A stretch of 64,000 nucleotides of DNA from Mycoplasma leachii PG50. Lineage in GTDB: Bacteria > Bacillota_I > Bacilli_A > Mycoplasmatales > Mycoplasmataceae. The DNA is taken from assembly GCF_000183365.1 (NCBI RefSeq), contig NC_014751.1, forward strand, positions 620,001 to 684,000. Direction: 5' to 3'. Position numbers and translations under genes: made by a program. The notes below the pieces were generated by a model. That model did not search any database and was not told the origin of the DNA. It saw only the letters and a program-made list of their open reading frames with translations. Each line of letters starts with the position of its first letter. The first letter of the stretch is position 1. Below are positions 44,297 to 54,176 of this stretch, piece after piece.

Positions 44297-45763
44297 TTAT
44301 TTCATTTTAGATTTAGCTGATGTTGGAGTTGATGCAGGAGTAGAAGTTGGAGTTGGAGTGGATGAACTTGAATCTTTAAATTTAGGTAATTTTGAAGATT
44401 GACTTTCTATTTTTGAGCCAGTTGCAAAACTACTGTGTTTTACTTTTTCTTTAACCTTTCATTCACTTAGATTTTGATCAAAACTAGAGGCTTTATTAAA
44501 CATAAAGTTCATTTCATCTACATTAGAAACATCTCATTTTGAAATGTCTTGATTAAACATTTTTGCTTCAGAAAACATATAATTCATTTTTTTTACACTA
44601 TTAGTTTTTCATTTTGAAATATCTTGATTAAACTCTCCAGTTTTTCTAAACATTGATGTCATGTCTTCAACTTTTGAAGTGTTTCAAGACGAAATGTTTC
44701 CATTAAACATTTTTGCACCAGAAAACATTGATTTCATTGTTTGAACATGAGAGGTATCTCACTTGTCTAAATTAGAATTAAATTTTTCTGCTCCATCAAA
44801 CATTTGTTCCATATTATAAACATGAGAAGTTTGTCATGAACTTAGATCTTGATTAAATACTTTTGCTCTAGCAAACATTTTTCTAGCAAATGCTAAATTA
44901 TATGGTTTTCATTTTCCTAAATTTTGATTAAATTTAGCATTATCAGCAAACATTGAATTAGCATCTCTTAAAATTTTTACATCTCAATTTGAAATATCGT
45001 GATTAAAGTTTTTAGCACCATCAAATAAGAAACTCATTTGACAAACTCTAGAAACATCTCATTTTTCAATACCACCAACATTTGTAGATGTGATTTGATT
45101 AAATACTTTACTTAAACTATTAACTTCTCTTGGTAAAAGTGCACTTATTTTAGAAATATTTGTTGGCATTTCAAATGCTTGTACGTAATTAATATTTATT
45201 CCGTTAGGTTTTAAATAATTATCACCTTCATCATCATAATAGCCCATTTGAATAACTTCATCAATGTCACTTATTTCTTGTTTTTGTCTTTTTTTAGATG
45301 GATCTTTTCAAACCATTTTTTCTCATTCGTCTTTATTTTTTTCAACAATCTTTCCGTCTTTTGTTTTATATTTTATTGATTGTTGACCATATTTAACAGA
45401 TCCAACTTCTAATTCAATAACCTCTTTATTTACTAAAACTTTAACTTTTTGATTTAATTTATTATTTTCATCTTTAGTTAATTTTTCAACAGTCTTTTCA
45501 TACAAACTACCATTTAAATCAATAGAATCACTAACTTGTTTTGGTAATTTTTCTTTAAGCATTTCAACAATTAAGCTAGTATTTTTAGCACTATCTAATT
45601 TGTTTTTAAATTCTTTATTTCATAAATCAATAACAGCTTGTTTGTTATTGATAATAACTTCTGATTTAACAGGATTATTATTTGTATTATTACATGCTAC
45701 TACTAAAAAACCAGTAGTACTAATCATTGCTAATGAGCTAAATAATGTTAATATTTTTTTCAT
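44297..45763 (-). CDS. PARCEL (BspA-like) lipoprotein with Ser-Thr-Pro tail
   Basis: 488 residues. Leader MKKILTLFSSLAMISTTGFL, lipobox VVAC. A unique N-terminal domain of about 170 residues (VKVLVNKEVIELEVGSVKYG) precedes nine PARCEL repeats (WDTSHVQTMKSMFSGAKMFN, WKTNSVKKMNYMFSEAKMFN and similar). The C-terminus is a low-complexity SSSSTPTPTSTPASTPTS tail, unlike its neighbour. The two adjacent genes share leader and repeats and are probably an old tandem duplication. The repeats are prone to recombination. Confidence 0.9.
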
Positions 45764-45895
45764 CTTTATAGCCTTTTATAAATTATTTTTCTTATTACTA
45801 AATATGTATTAAGTTGATTTTTAATACCACTTTTATTATAGTAAATTAATAATTTTGAGATAAAAATCTAACAAAACTAAAAAATAAATAAAAAA

Positions 45896-45927
45896 AGATA
45901 GAAATTTTGGTTGATCATTTCTATCTT
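45896..45927 (-). terminator. Terminator overlapping the end of the DivIVA-type gene
   Basis: AGATAGAAA / TTTCTATCT (45896-45926) with T7 on the minus strand. The stem contains the stop codon TAG at 45921-45923. Confidence 0.75.
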
Positions 45928-46298
45928 GATTTACTTATTAATAATTTATAAATTTCATCAATTTTATTTAATTTTTCTTCATATCCAACTAAATTTTTTT
46001 CAATTCTTGCTATTCTTTTAATGAGATCTATATCATTTAAGTTATCTTTAACTAGTTTTCAATTCTTTTTAGCATATTGTTCTAGTTCATTTTCAACTTT
46101 TTGCTTATCAGCACTAAGTTTTGTTAGTTTTTGATTAACTAAATCTAATTGTTCATTTAAACTAGCAATCTGATTTTCTAAAACAACATAATCTTTAATA
46201 ATTTCATCTAAAAAGTCGTTTACTTCTTCAATTTTATAACCTTTATAAGCTATGTTAAATTTCTTATTTTGAATCTGGTTAACTAATAACTTTTTCAT
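45921..46298 (-). CDS. DivIVA/GpsB-type coiled-coil protein
   Basis: 125 residues. Residues 12-40 (KKFNIAYKGYKIEEVNDFLD) match the DivIVA N-terminal domain (F..arrGYd..eVddFLd), followed by coiled coil (NEQLDLVNQKLTKLSADKQK). The short length is nearer to GpsB. In bacteria with walls these proteins organise division and pole growth; here a scaffold role is inferred. AAGGAG lies 8 bases before ATG. Divergent from recU. Confidence 0.8.
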
Positions 46299-46360
46299 AT
46301 ATGACTCCTTTTTGATAATTATTATAACATCTTTTTCTAATACTATAATAAGGAGGAAAT

Positions 46361-46870
46361 ATGCACCCATTAAAAAATAAAGGTCAATATTTAGAAACAA
46401 TTTTAAACATTACTAATCAAAAATATCTAGATGAAAATTTATGTGTAGTTAGTAAAATTCCAACAAATATTAATCTAATTAATATCAATAATAAAGTCAT
46501 TACAAACGCTACTTTTAAAGATAATTTTAATTGTGATTATATTGGAGTTTATAATGGTTTATATTTTGAATTTGATGCTAAAGAAACATCAAAAGATGAG
46601 TTTAATTTTAATGCTATTAGAAAAAATCAACAACAAAAACTTAATTTAGTTAGTAAAAATAAAGGATTAGCATTTATTATTTTGTATTTTTCAAAATACG
46701 ATGATTTTTATATTATTTCTTATAATAAACTAATAGAATATATTAAAAATAATAAAAAAACAATTCCTAGAAGTTGAATAACTAAAAATTGTCAAGAATT
46801 ATTTTTAACAAATAAATTAAAACTAGATTATCTTAAACACTTTAATCATTTAATCAATCAAATAAAATAA
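46361..46870 (+). CDS. recU: Holliday junction resolvase RecU
   Basis: A 169-residue PD-(D/E)XK nuclease that resolves recombination intermediates. Core: FNCDYIGVYNGLYFEFDAKE, with Asp, Glu and Lys in RecU spacing, after an N-terminal block NKGQYLETILNITNQKYL. One UGA-Trp near the end (IPRSWITKN). AAGGAGG precedes ATG. The 3' end overlaps dnaD tail-to-tail by 29 bases. One of the few plus-strand housekeeping genes. Confidence 0.92.
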
Positions 46871-47378
46871 GTTGATTTGAATTTAAATATTTTTCAATTT
46901 CTTTTAATAAAAAATTAAAATCAGAAATTTTTTTCTTATTAGTAATTTGTAATAACTGTTCTTCTTTAATATTTGTTTGTAAAAGCTTAATAATTTTTAG
47001 TTTTTCATCTTTAGTTAAAACAAATAATAAATTCTTTTCAAAATTAATAAAAAATTGATTATATTGCTTTATTAAAAAAGAATCATTAACAAGTAGAGTA
47101 ATTTTTTTAAACAAATTAGAAAAATCAATAAAATCTGTTTTAATTTCAATTAAATCTTTTTCAGCTAATAATTCTAATTCATTTTCAATTTCAACACTAG
47201 ATAAATTTAAATAATTAGCTAATAAATTAGGAGTTGTCATTTTTCTAGTTTGATCGTTTAAATACATTATCATTAAAATAATTAAAGCTTGATTATCAGT
47301 TAAATTTAGTTTTTTATAATATTCTAATAATAACTTTTTTTTAGAAACAATTCCTTTTTCTAATAATTCAAAAATCAT
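46842..47378 (-). CDS. dnaD: DnaD-like primosome protein
   Basis: 178 residues with the DnaD N-terminal winged helix: LLLEYYKKLNLTDNQALIIL, then NLLANYLNLSSVEIENELEL and LIEIKTDFIDFSNLF. The C-terminal part is a helical DnaB/DnaD-like block. The standard code stops at 46854, but that TGA is Trp; the stop is TAA 46842. DnaD loads the helicase at replication restart in low-GC bacteria. recU next door is also a DnaD neighbour in B. subtilis. Confidence 0.8.
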
Positions 47379-47403
47379 AAAATTTTCCTTTATAAATGTT
47401 AAT

Positions 47404-47428
47404 AAAAAGGTTGCTAAGCAACCTTTTT
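47404..47428 (-). terminator. Terminator after hup
   Basis: AAAAAGGTTGCT / AGCAACCTTTTT is a near-perfect palindrome, 8 bases after the hup stop. It can work on both strands. Confidence 0.88.
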
Positions 47429-47435
47429 ATAATTA

Positions 47436-47708
47436 TTACATTAATGATTCTTTAAGTTGTTTAGCTGGTTTAAATCTCGCTGATCTAGAATCTGGAATAA
47501 TTATTTTTTCACCAGTTGATGGGTTAACTCCTTCTCTAGATGATCTTTCAGAAATAACAAATTTTCCAAATCCTGCAACTGATACTTCTTTTCCTTCAAT
47601 TAAATGTTTTGAAATTGTTTGAAAGATTCTATTAACAACTTTTTCAGCATCAACTTTAGAAATATTCTCATTAATAATGATTTCTTCAATTAATTCTTTT
47701 TTAGTCAT
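47436..47708 (-). CDS. hup: DNA-binding protein HU
   Basis: A 90-residue nucleoid protein: MTKKELIEEIIINENISKVD, GKEVSVAGFGKFVISERSSR, the arm motif GVNPSTGEKIIIPDSRSARF and KPAKQLKESL. Full length, no UGA. Bends DNA as a dimer. Short gap to gpsA upstream, own terminator. Confidence 0.97.
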   Translation of the reverse strand: MTKKELIEEIIINENISKVDAEKVVNRIFQTISKHLIEGKEVSVAGFGKFVISERSSREGVNPSTGEKIIIPDSRSARFKPAKQLKESLM

Positions 47709-47739
47709 ATTAAATTACTTCTCTTTTCTACTTTTCAAC

Positions 47740-48738
47740 TTAAACCAGTCAAACACCTTTAAATGAATGGTTTAAAAGCGCTATTGGTCTAATATTATTA
47801 TATAAAATTCTATATAGTGTGTTAATAAATTCATTATGAATTTCATATTTATCACATAGTAGATAAGCAATTCTAACAACTTGAATTTGATCTATTGTTA
47901 AATTATTTTTTTCAAGTGCTTTTGTAATATTTTTTAACTTAACAATATCAATTCCTAACAAAAAATATTTATTATTTTTATCTAAAATATTTTCTATTAA
48001 AGTAGCTAAAGTAGCAAAATTAAAAAAAGTTTCTAATTTAGCATTATAGTTTTTAGCTATTTGATAAATTAAATTAATAACAATAGTAATTAATGAAGCT
48101 TTAGTATTACTTTCAGCACCAAGACCTTCTAAAATACCTAGTGAAAGATTAATTAAATCTTTAAAATAAACTACTAATTCACTTGTAATCAAATCATTAT
48201 TTCAATAACATAAAAAATATTCATTTGAAAATATTTTAACTAACTGTTTGCAAATACTTAAGTTTTTTGAAATGATCATAGCTGTTGTTGGTTTTTTTAA
48301 AATAATTTGACTAGGATTATTTGGTCCATATAAACAAACAAATTCTTTTAATAAGTTAGTTTTACTAAATTGATTAATAATTAAATTTGATAATAAATCT
48401 AAATTATTCTCATCAAAACCTTTAATAGTACTAATTAAAATAATTTCATTTTTTAAATACTTTTTAATTTGATTAATAGTTGAAAGTAGTTGTTTATTTA
48501 AACTAGTTAAAATTAAAATTTCAACATTTTCTAAACTAGCAACTAAATCAGTTGTAGCAACAATTTTATTATTAATTTTTAATTGAGTTGAAATATTATA
48601 ACTATGATTAAAATTAATATTATTAACATCTAATTCATTTCCAGAATAAATAATTACATTATGATGATTATCAGCTAGAATATTAGCTAAAGCAATACTA
48701 TAAGCATTAGATCCAATAATAGTGATATTTTTTTTCAT
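47740..48738 (-). CDS. gpsA: Glycerol-3-phosphate dehydrogenase [NAD(P)+], divergent
   Basis: 332 residues. The Rossmann motif is GSNAYSIALANILADN instead of the usual GAGSWGTALA. Further GpsA blocks are TDLVASLENVEILILTSLN, LISTIKGFDE, LYGPNNPSQI (canonical SGPS-A), a catalytic Lys in VYFKDLINLSLGILEGLGAE and SNTKASLIT (canonical NAKAALIT). The usual FxGLAGxGDLxxTC is not recognisable (FNFATLATLIENILD). So it is an old, divergent member that may bind cofactor differently. It interconverts DHAP and glycerol-3-phosphate for lipid synthesis. The stop is one base from... the der operon lies upstream. Confidence 0.8.
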
Positions 48739-48739
48739 A

Positions 48740-50047
48740 TTATTTTCTTTCTCTAAAAATTAAATTAATAGGAATGCTATCAAATCCAAAACTAAATCTA
48801 ATTTGATTTTCTAAAAACCTTTTATATGAAAAGTGTAAATAATTTGGGTGATTACAAAATAAAACAAATGTTGGAATGTAAGCTTGAACTTGACTAGCAT
48901 AATAAATTTTTAATCTATTTCCGTTAAATTCAGGAGCTGGATTAATTAGTTGAGCTTTATTTAAAACCTCATTTAACACATACGTTTTAACTTTAACTGA
49001 TAAACTTTGTTTAATATCTGCAACTAAATCTAAAATTTTAGTAACTCTAGTTTTATCAGGTGCTGAAATAAAAATAATTTTTGCATAAGAAATATATTTA
49101 AAATATGCTCTAATTTCTTCTTCTTTTTTTAGAATTTGTTCTTGTTTATTTTTAACTAGATCTCATTTATTTACAACAATAATTACAGGTTTTTTTTCAT
49201 CATAAATTAATCCACCAATATTAGTATCTTGATCTGTTATTGGTTTTGTTGCATCAATCATTAATAAAACAATATCACTATTAGTAATTGCAGATAATGA
49301 TCTTAAATAACTATATTTTTCAACAGTTTGACCTAGTTTAGATTTTTTTCTAATTCCTGCTGTATCAATTACTGTATATTTATTTTTATTATAAGAAAAA
49401 CTAATATCAACAGCATCTAAAGTAGTTCCTTCAATTTCACTAACTATCATTCTGTTTTCATTAACTAAAGAATTTACTAAACTTGATTTACCAACATTTG
49501 GTCTTCCAATAATTGCTATTTTAGTTGAATCATCTTTTAAATCTGCATCATTTTTAGAAATATAAGAAATCACTTTATCTAATAGATCACCAATCCCAAT
49601 TCCATGAGTTGAAGAAATAAAATATAAATCACTAAATCCTAAATTCATAAATTCATAGTTATGATCATCAATAGTTTTTTTATCATATTTATTAATTGCT
49701 AAAATTACTGGTTTTTTAGATTTGTGTAAAATTTTAGCAATCATTTTGTCATCTTTATCTAATCTATTTAAAAAATCAACAACAAAAATAATAACATCAG
49801 CTTGTTCAATAGCAATTTGAGTTTGTATTTGAATTTCATTTGAAAACAATTGTTGATCAATACTAATTCCACCAGTATCAACTAAAATAAATTCTCTAGT
49901 TAATCATTCAGCATTACTATAAATTCTATCTCTTGTAACTCCTGGTTTATTATCAACTATAGATTTTTTTTCTTTAATAATTCTATTAAATAAACTTGAT
50001 TTACCAACATTTGGCTTTCCAACAATTGCTACAATTTTCTTTTTCAT
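48740..50047 (-). CDS. der: Ribosome assembly GTPase Der (EngA)
   Basis: 435 residues with two GTPase domains in tandem: [23 protein letters not shown] and NKYD in the first, [26 protein letters not shown] and NKWD in the second, then a KH-like C-terminal domain ending IFRERK. Acts in 50S assembly. UGA-Trp codons at AEWLTRE and NKWDLV split it. The start overlaps the cmk stop by one base (TAATG), and gpsA begins one base after its stop. Confidence 0.97.
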
Positions 50048-50715
50048 TATTTTTGACTTTCTAATTGATGAACTTTATTAACTACAATATCTACAACTTG
50101 ATCTATAGTTAAATAAGAATTATCTATATATCAAGCATCACTTACTAAAACTAAAGGTCCTATTTTTCTTGTTTTATCAACTTGATCTCTTTTAATTAAA
50201 TCTTGATAAATTTGTTTAAATGATTTACCTAAAATTTTGTTTTCTACATTTTGTTCAAATCTTCTTTTTGCTCTGATTTCAATATCACAATCTAAATAAA
50301 TTTTTAAATCTGCATTAGGTAAAACTACACTTGTAATATCTCTACCAACTAGTATATAACCTTTATTTTTAACCATTTGTTGTTGAGCTTTTACCATATA
50401 ATTTCTAATTTGTGGAATTATTGTAATTTTATTAATTACATTTAAAATTTCACTACTTATTAGTTTGTTAGTAACATTTATATTATTTACAAATATTTGT
50501 TCATCACTAATTTTATAATCAAAACTATCTAATAATTTGATAATTTGATCTTGATTATTAATATCAATATTTTTAAATAAACAATATCAAGTAAAAGCTC
50601 GATACATTAATCCAGTATCAACAAACTGATAATTTAAAATTCTAGCTACTTTTCTAAAAATTACAGATTTTCCACTACTACTAGTACCATCAACAGCTAT
50701 AATCAGTTTTTCCAT
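50047..50715 (-). CDS. cmk: Cytidylate kinase
   Basis: 222 residues. P-loop [31 protein letters not shown] (CMP site), [20 protein letters not shown] and the lid segment KRRFEQN...RDQVDKTRK. Phosphorylates CMP and dCMP. UGA-Trp at FTWY and near the end. The cmk-der coupling by overlapping stop and start is common in mycoplasmas. Confidence 0.95.
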
Positions 50716-50723
50716 ACTATCTC

Positions 50724-51419
50724 CTATAATACAATAAATAATAATAAAGAAAAAATCATCACACTAATAAAAATAGAAATTCAAATTAAAAATCAATTCT
50801 TTTTAATTTGATACATTTGTTTTTTTCTTTCTAATTCTGCAATTTTTTTTAAATTTTCTTTTTTAGTTTTTTTAATTAAATCAGTAATTTGTACTTGCTT
50901 GATTTCATTAATTTCTTTTATAGAATTTAAATCATTTTGATTAATAATAAGTTTAGTTAAATTAGTAAAATCATTATTTATAACATCAAGTTTTTCAAAC
51001 TTTTCACTAGTTGCTTTTTTATATGAATTAATATCTTTAGTCATTTTTAATAAATTGCTAAAATGAAATTTTTGCTCATCTAAAACTATAAAATCTGAAT
51101 ATTTTTTTAAATCAACTAATTCATTAGTACTTATTTTTTTTAATAAACTAATTTGTTTGTGAATATTATCTAAAAGTTCTTGATTAATAGTTTGGTTAAT
51201 TCTAGTTTTTGCTAAATAAAAACCACCTTTATCAAATTCATCATAAATATTGTTAAAAACTTTATTAAAATATTTATTATCTAATTTATTTAAAACATTT
51301 AAGCTATTATTAATAAATTTACTATAATCACCTAAGTTTTTAGCTTTTTTAATTTGTTGATTAACTAAGTCAATTTCTTTACTAAATAATTGATTTCTAG
51401 AAGTATAATCTTTACTCAT
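50724..51419 (-). CDS. Coiled-coil protein with C-terminal membrane anchor
   Basis: 231 residues: helical, Lys/Asn/Leu-rich body with coiled-coil stretches, then after two UGA-Trp a C-terminal membrane span ([20 protein letters not shown]). The standard code ends it before the anchor at 50793. The stop is 9 bases from cmk, with the cmk ribosome site GGAG between. No family recognised. A tail-anchored protein facing the cytoplasm is inferred. Confidence 0.7.
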
Positions 51420-51468
51420 AAAACACCTATTACTAACTTATATTTTATAATAAACCTATTTAAACATA

Positions 51469-51489
51469 AAAAAATGCCTAGGCATTTTT
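51469..51489 (-). terminator. Terminator after the ECF-S-like gene
   Basis: AAAATGCC / GGCATTTT is a perfect 16-base palindrome with T7 on the minus strand. It touches the stop codon of the upstream gene. Confidence 0.85.
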
Positions 51490-52375
51490 ATTTGTATCTA
51501 TGATTAATTGGTCTCATTTTTCATTCAACTAGAATAAATAATAATAAAGCAATACCATATCTTAAGATATTTCACCCAAAAATAGCTATTATAATAAAAG
51601 TATTAATATTTGTAAAACTTAGCATATGTTCATCATGAATGTGATTATGATCATGACCAGCATGATAAAAACTAATTTGATTTGATAACAAGTGATTAGA
51701 ATTTATATTTGAATCTATATATAAAGCTAAAATAAATCCTAGAGTGGAAACAAAAGAAACTAAAACAATCATAATTGGTAGTGGGGTTCATCTTTTAAAT
51801 CTAGCAACATTTTTATTTGTATCATGATGAATTGGTGAGTTATTAAAAATCACATTAAATACAAGAAAAACAATTCAAACAATAAAAACATTTGTTATAG
51901 CTTCAATTGGAGGTTGTATTCAACCATGTTCCATACCATGAATAAAGTTATGTAAAATTGGAGCTAAAAATCCTAATAAACTAGCAAAGATCGGACCTAA
52001 AGTAGCTATTGAAATACAAACAACTAAAATATCTAAAAATCTAGATTGAATTCACACTTGATCACTTACAGGAATTTTGATTGACTCTAATAATATATCA
52101 ATTGCACTAACTGAAGCAGTTAAAGCTAAAAAAATTCCAGTTAAAACAATTTTAAATAGCAATTTTTTTCTACTAAATAAAAAAACAGTTCTTAATTCAA
52201 AATTATAATTTTGAATATCATCGTGATTTCCAAATTTATCAAAATGATGTTTTCCATGATAATGATCTATTTTTTTATGATCTTTACTATCAAGTTCTTT
52301 GTGCATATCTAAATCATTATCAACATTACATACTACATCATTTAATTGTTCTTTTAATGATTCGTTCTTCTTCAT
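51488..52375 (-). CDS. ECF-type transporter S component-like membrane protein with His-rich segments
   Basis: 295 residues. A charged, His-rich N-terminus (KKIDHYHGKHHFDKFGNHDD, residues 34-53) precedes about six membrane spans. RFLDILVVCISIATLGPIFA and SLLGFLAPILHNFIHGMEHG resemble the substrate-binding S subunits of ECF transporters. Between later spans lies a second His-rich loop (FYHAGHDHNHIHDEHM). UGA-Trp codons break it under the standard code. ECF-A and ECF-T genes are not nearby, as for other group II ECF systems. The His content suggests a metal ligand, which is inference; a vitamin is equally possible. Confidence 0.65.
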
Positions 52376-52521
52376 ATAAGCCTTTCTCCTTTCTTTTTTA
52401 TATATATTATTATATCAATAATATCTTATTTATAAAATTTATAAATAAATAAAGTCCCTATTATTTAAAAAATATTTATTATAAAATAAATAATAAATAA
52501 TCAAAAAAGCGAGGTTTTAAT

Positions 52522-53082
52522 ATGAAAAATAATGTAATTAGTATGGTAGTTGAAATACCAAAAGGTTCATCTAACAAATATGAAGTTGATGAAAAAACAA
52601 AAAGAATTAAACTAGATCGTGTTTTATATGGAGCTAACTTTTATCCAGGTGAATATGGAATGATTGAAAACACACTAGATTGAGATGGAGATCCACTAGA
52701 TGTAATTTCACTATGTACATACCCAACATTACCAGGAGTTGAAGTTAATGTTAGAATTTTAGGTTCAATTAAAATGGTTGATGCTGGAGAAGTTGATACT
52801 AAATTATTTGGAGTGTTTAATGATGATCCAAGATTTAAAGAATATCAAACACTAAATGACGTACCAAAACACTACAGAGATGAAATTGAAAACTTTTTCT
52901 TACAATATAAAGCTTTACAAAATAAAGTAGTTAAAATTAATGGTTGAGGAACTTTAGATGAAGCTTTAGAAGAACTTGAAGAATGCAAGTCAAGATTTGA
53001 AGAATATAAAGACCGTTTAGCTAAAGGACAAAAAGATCAAATATTAGCTGAGTGAAAAGAAAAAGGATTAGGTCAAGCTTAA
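52522..53082 (+). CDS. ppa: Inorganic pyrophosphatase (family I)
   Basis: 186 residues. Active-site blocks: VVEIPKGSSNKYEVDEKTKR, YPGEYGMIENTLDWDGDPLD (metal Asp residues) and VDTKLFGVFNDDPRF. UGA-Trp codons in DWDGDP and later hide the gene under the standard code. GCGAGG lies upstream of ATG. Hydrolyses PPi from nucleic acid and NAD synthesis. Confidence 0.97.
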
Positions 53083-53101
53083 AATAATAACATTTTAATA
53101 T

Positions 53102-53134
53102 AGATTACTTTTTTAACTAAGTAATCTTTTTTTA
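53102..53134 (+). terminator. Terminator after ppa
   Basis: AGATTACTT / AAGTAATCT (53102-53127) followed by T7 on the plus strand, 19 bases past the stop. Confidence 0.88.
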
Positions 53135-53144
53135 TTAAAAATTA

Positions 53145-53173
53145 TAAAAAAAATACTCCTTAAAGGAGTATTT
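53145..53173 (-). terminator. Terminator of the 53.2-53.9 kb gene
   Basis: AAATACTCC / GGAGTATTT (53151-53173) with T-run on the minus strand, 16 bases after the stop of the 233-aa gene. Confidence 0.85.
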
Positions 53174-53188
53174 GCTATTATATTAAAA

Positions 53189-53890
53189 TTATCTCTTAAC
53201 TTGATCATCAATATTATCAATTTGTTTATTAATGAAGACATTCATATTATCTAATTCACTTATTCTCTTATTCAAACCAATGATTTGATTATTTTTTTCA
53301 ATTAGAGAATCTTTAATTTGATTTAGTTTTTCTTCAAGTGATTGATTATTTCAATCTACAAACTTAAGATCATTTTTTGCTAGTAAATTAACAAATTCTT
53401 CATTATTAATTTTTGAAAGTTCATATTCATAATAATTAAGTTTTAAACTTTTTTCTAAATTATCTTTTAAATATGTTTCAACACCATTATAAATAGCATT
53501 TAAAATTTCACTAATTTTTTCAATAACAAATTTTGTTTTTAGTCCAGATTGTAAGTTTGCAACATTCTTGTATCCATCTAAATATTCAATATTTGGTGTA
53601 TCAACTTGTTGAACATCACCATTTTGATCTTCATTTAATTCACTTGTATTTAATTCAGCTTCTTTAAATCTTTTAGATCTTTTATCATAATAAGCTAAAT
53701 AATAAGTTGTTGACTTAGTTTCTTGATATGAATTTGAATTACTTGAAGATTCAACATAATACTTAGTAAGTTTTTTTAATTGATTATTAAAAATGTTTTG
53801 TAGTTCATTAACATTATCTTGAGCATCTGAAACAATTGCTTTTACTTTTTTTAGAGTTTCAGTAACTTTTTTTTCTAATAAAGGATTCAT
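53189..53890 (-). CDS. Coiled-coil protein of unknown function
   Basis: 233 residues, no signal peptide or membrane span. N-terminal helix (LEKKVTETLKKVKAIVSDAQ), a polar middle part (ESSSNSNSYQETKSTTYYLA), and after a UGA-Trp a C-terminal coiled coil (SLEEKLNQIKDSLIEKNNQI). GGAGG lies before ATG. It lies downstream of the lipoprotein at 54.2-56.2 kb and may be cotranscribed. No family recognised. Confidence 0.6.
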
Positions 53891-53948
53891 TTAATTAACC
53901 TCCTTTTAAATTAAATTCTTTAGTTATTTTTAAAATTAGTTCTTTATT

Positions 53949-54176
53949 TTATTTTTGATTTTCTGGTTGTTTAGGTTCAGTTGATCCATCTGGTTTAGTC
54001 TTATCTTTTTCACCATCTAGTTTAGTCTTATCTTTTTCACCATCTGGTTTAGTGCTATCTTGGTTGCCATTTTGATCATCTAGTTTACCTATTATTGTAA
54101 CAGCACCAAGAGTATAGTAAGTAAAGCCTTCTGCTACTTTAAGTTTAAAATTTAATAAATCTGTTAAAAGTCCAAA
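53949..54176 (-). pseudogene. Cut-off C-terminal tail of the lipoprotein upstream
   Basis: The frame of the lipoprotein at 54177-56174 stays open for 75 more codons after its TAA (54177-54179): FGLLTDLLNFKLKVAEGFTY, LGAVTIIGKLDD, then a Lys/Asp-rich tail with nine-residue repeats, ending PENQK at TAA 53949. There is no start or ribosome site of its own. A single nonsense change explains it. Confidence 0.65.
53986..54057. repeat. 27-base tandem repeat (2.7 copies)
   Basis: Units begin at 53986, 54013 and 54040 (CCATCTGGTTTAGTCTTATC and so on; one base differs between units 1 and 2; unit 3 diverges at its end). In frame it encodes DGEKDKTKP-type repeats at the end of the lipoprotein frame. Confidence 0.85.
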
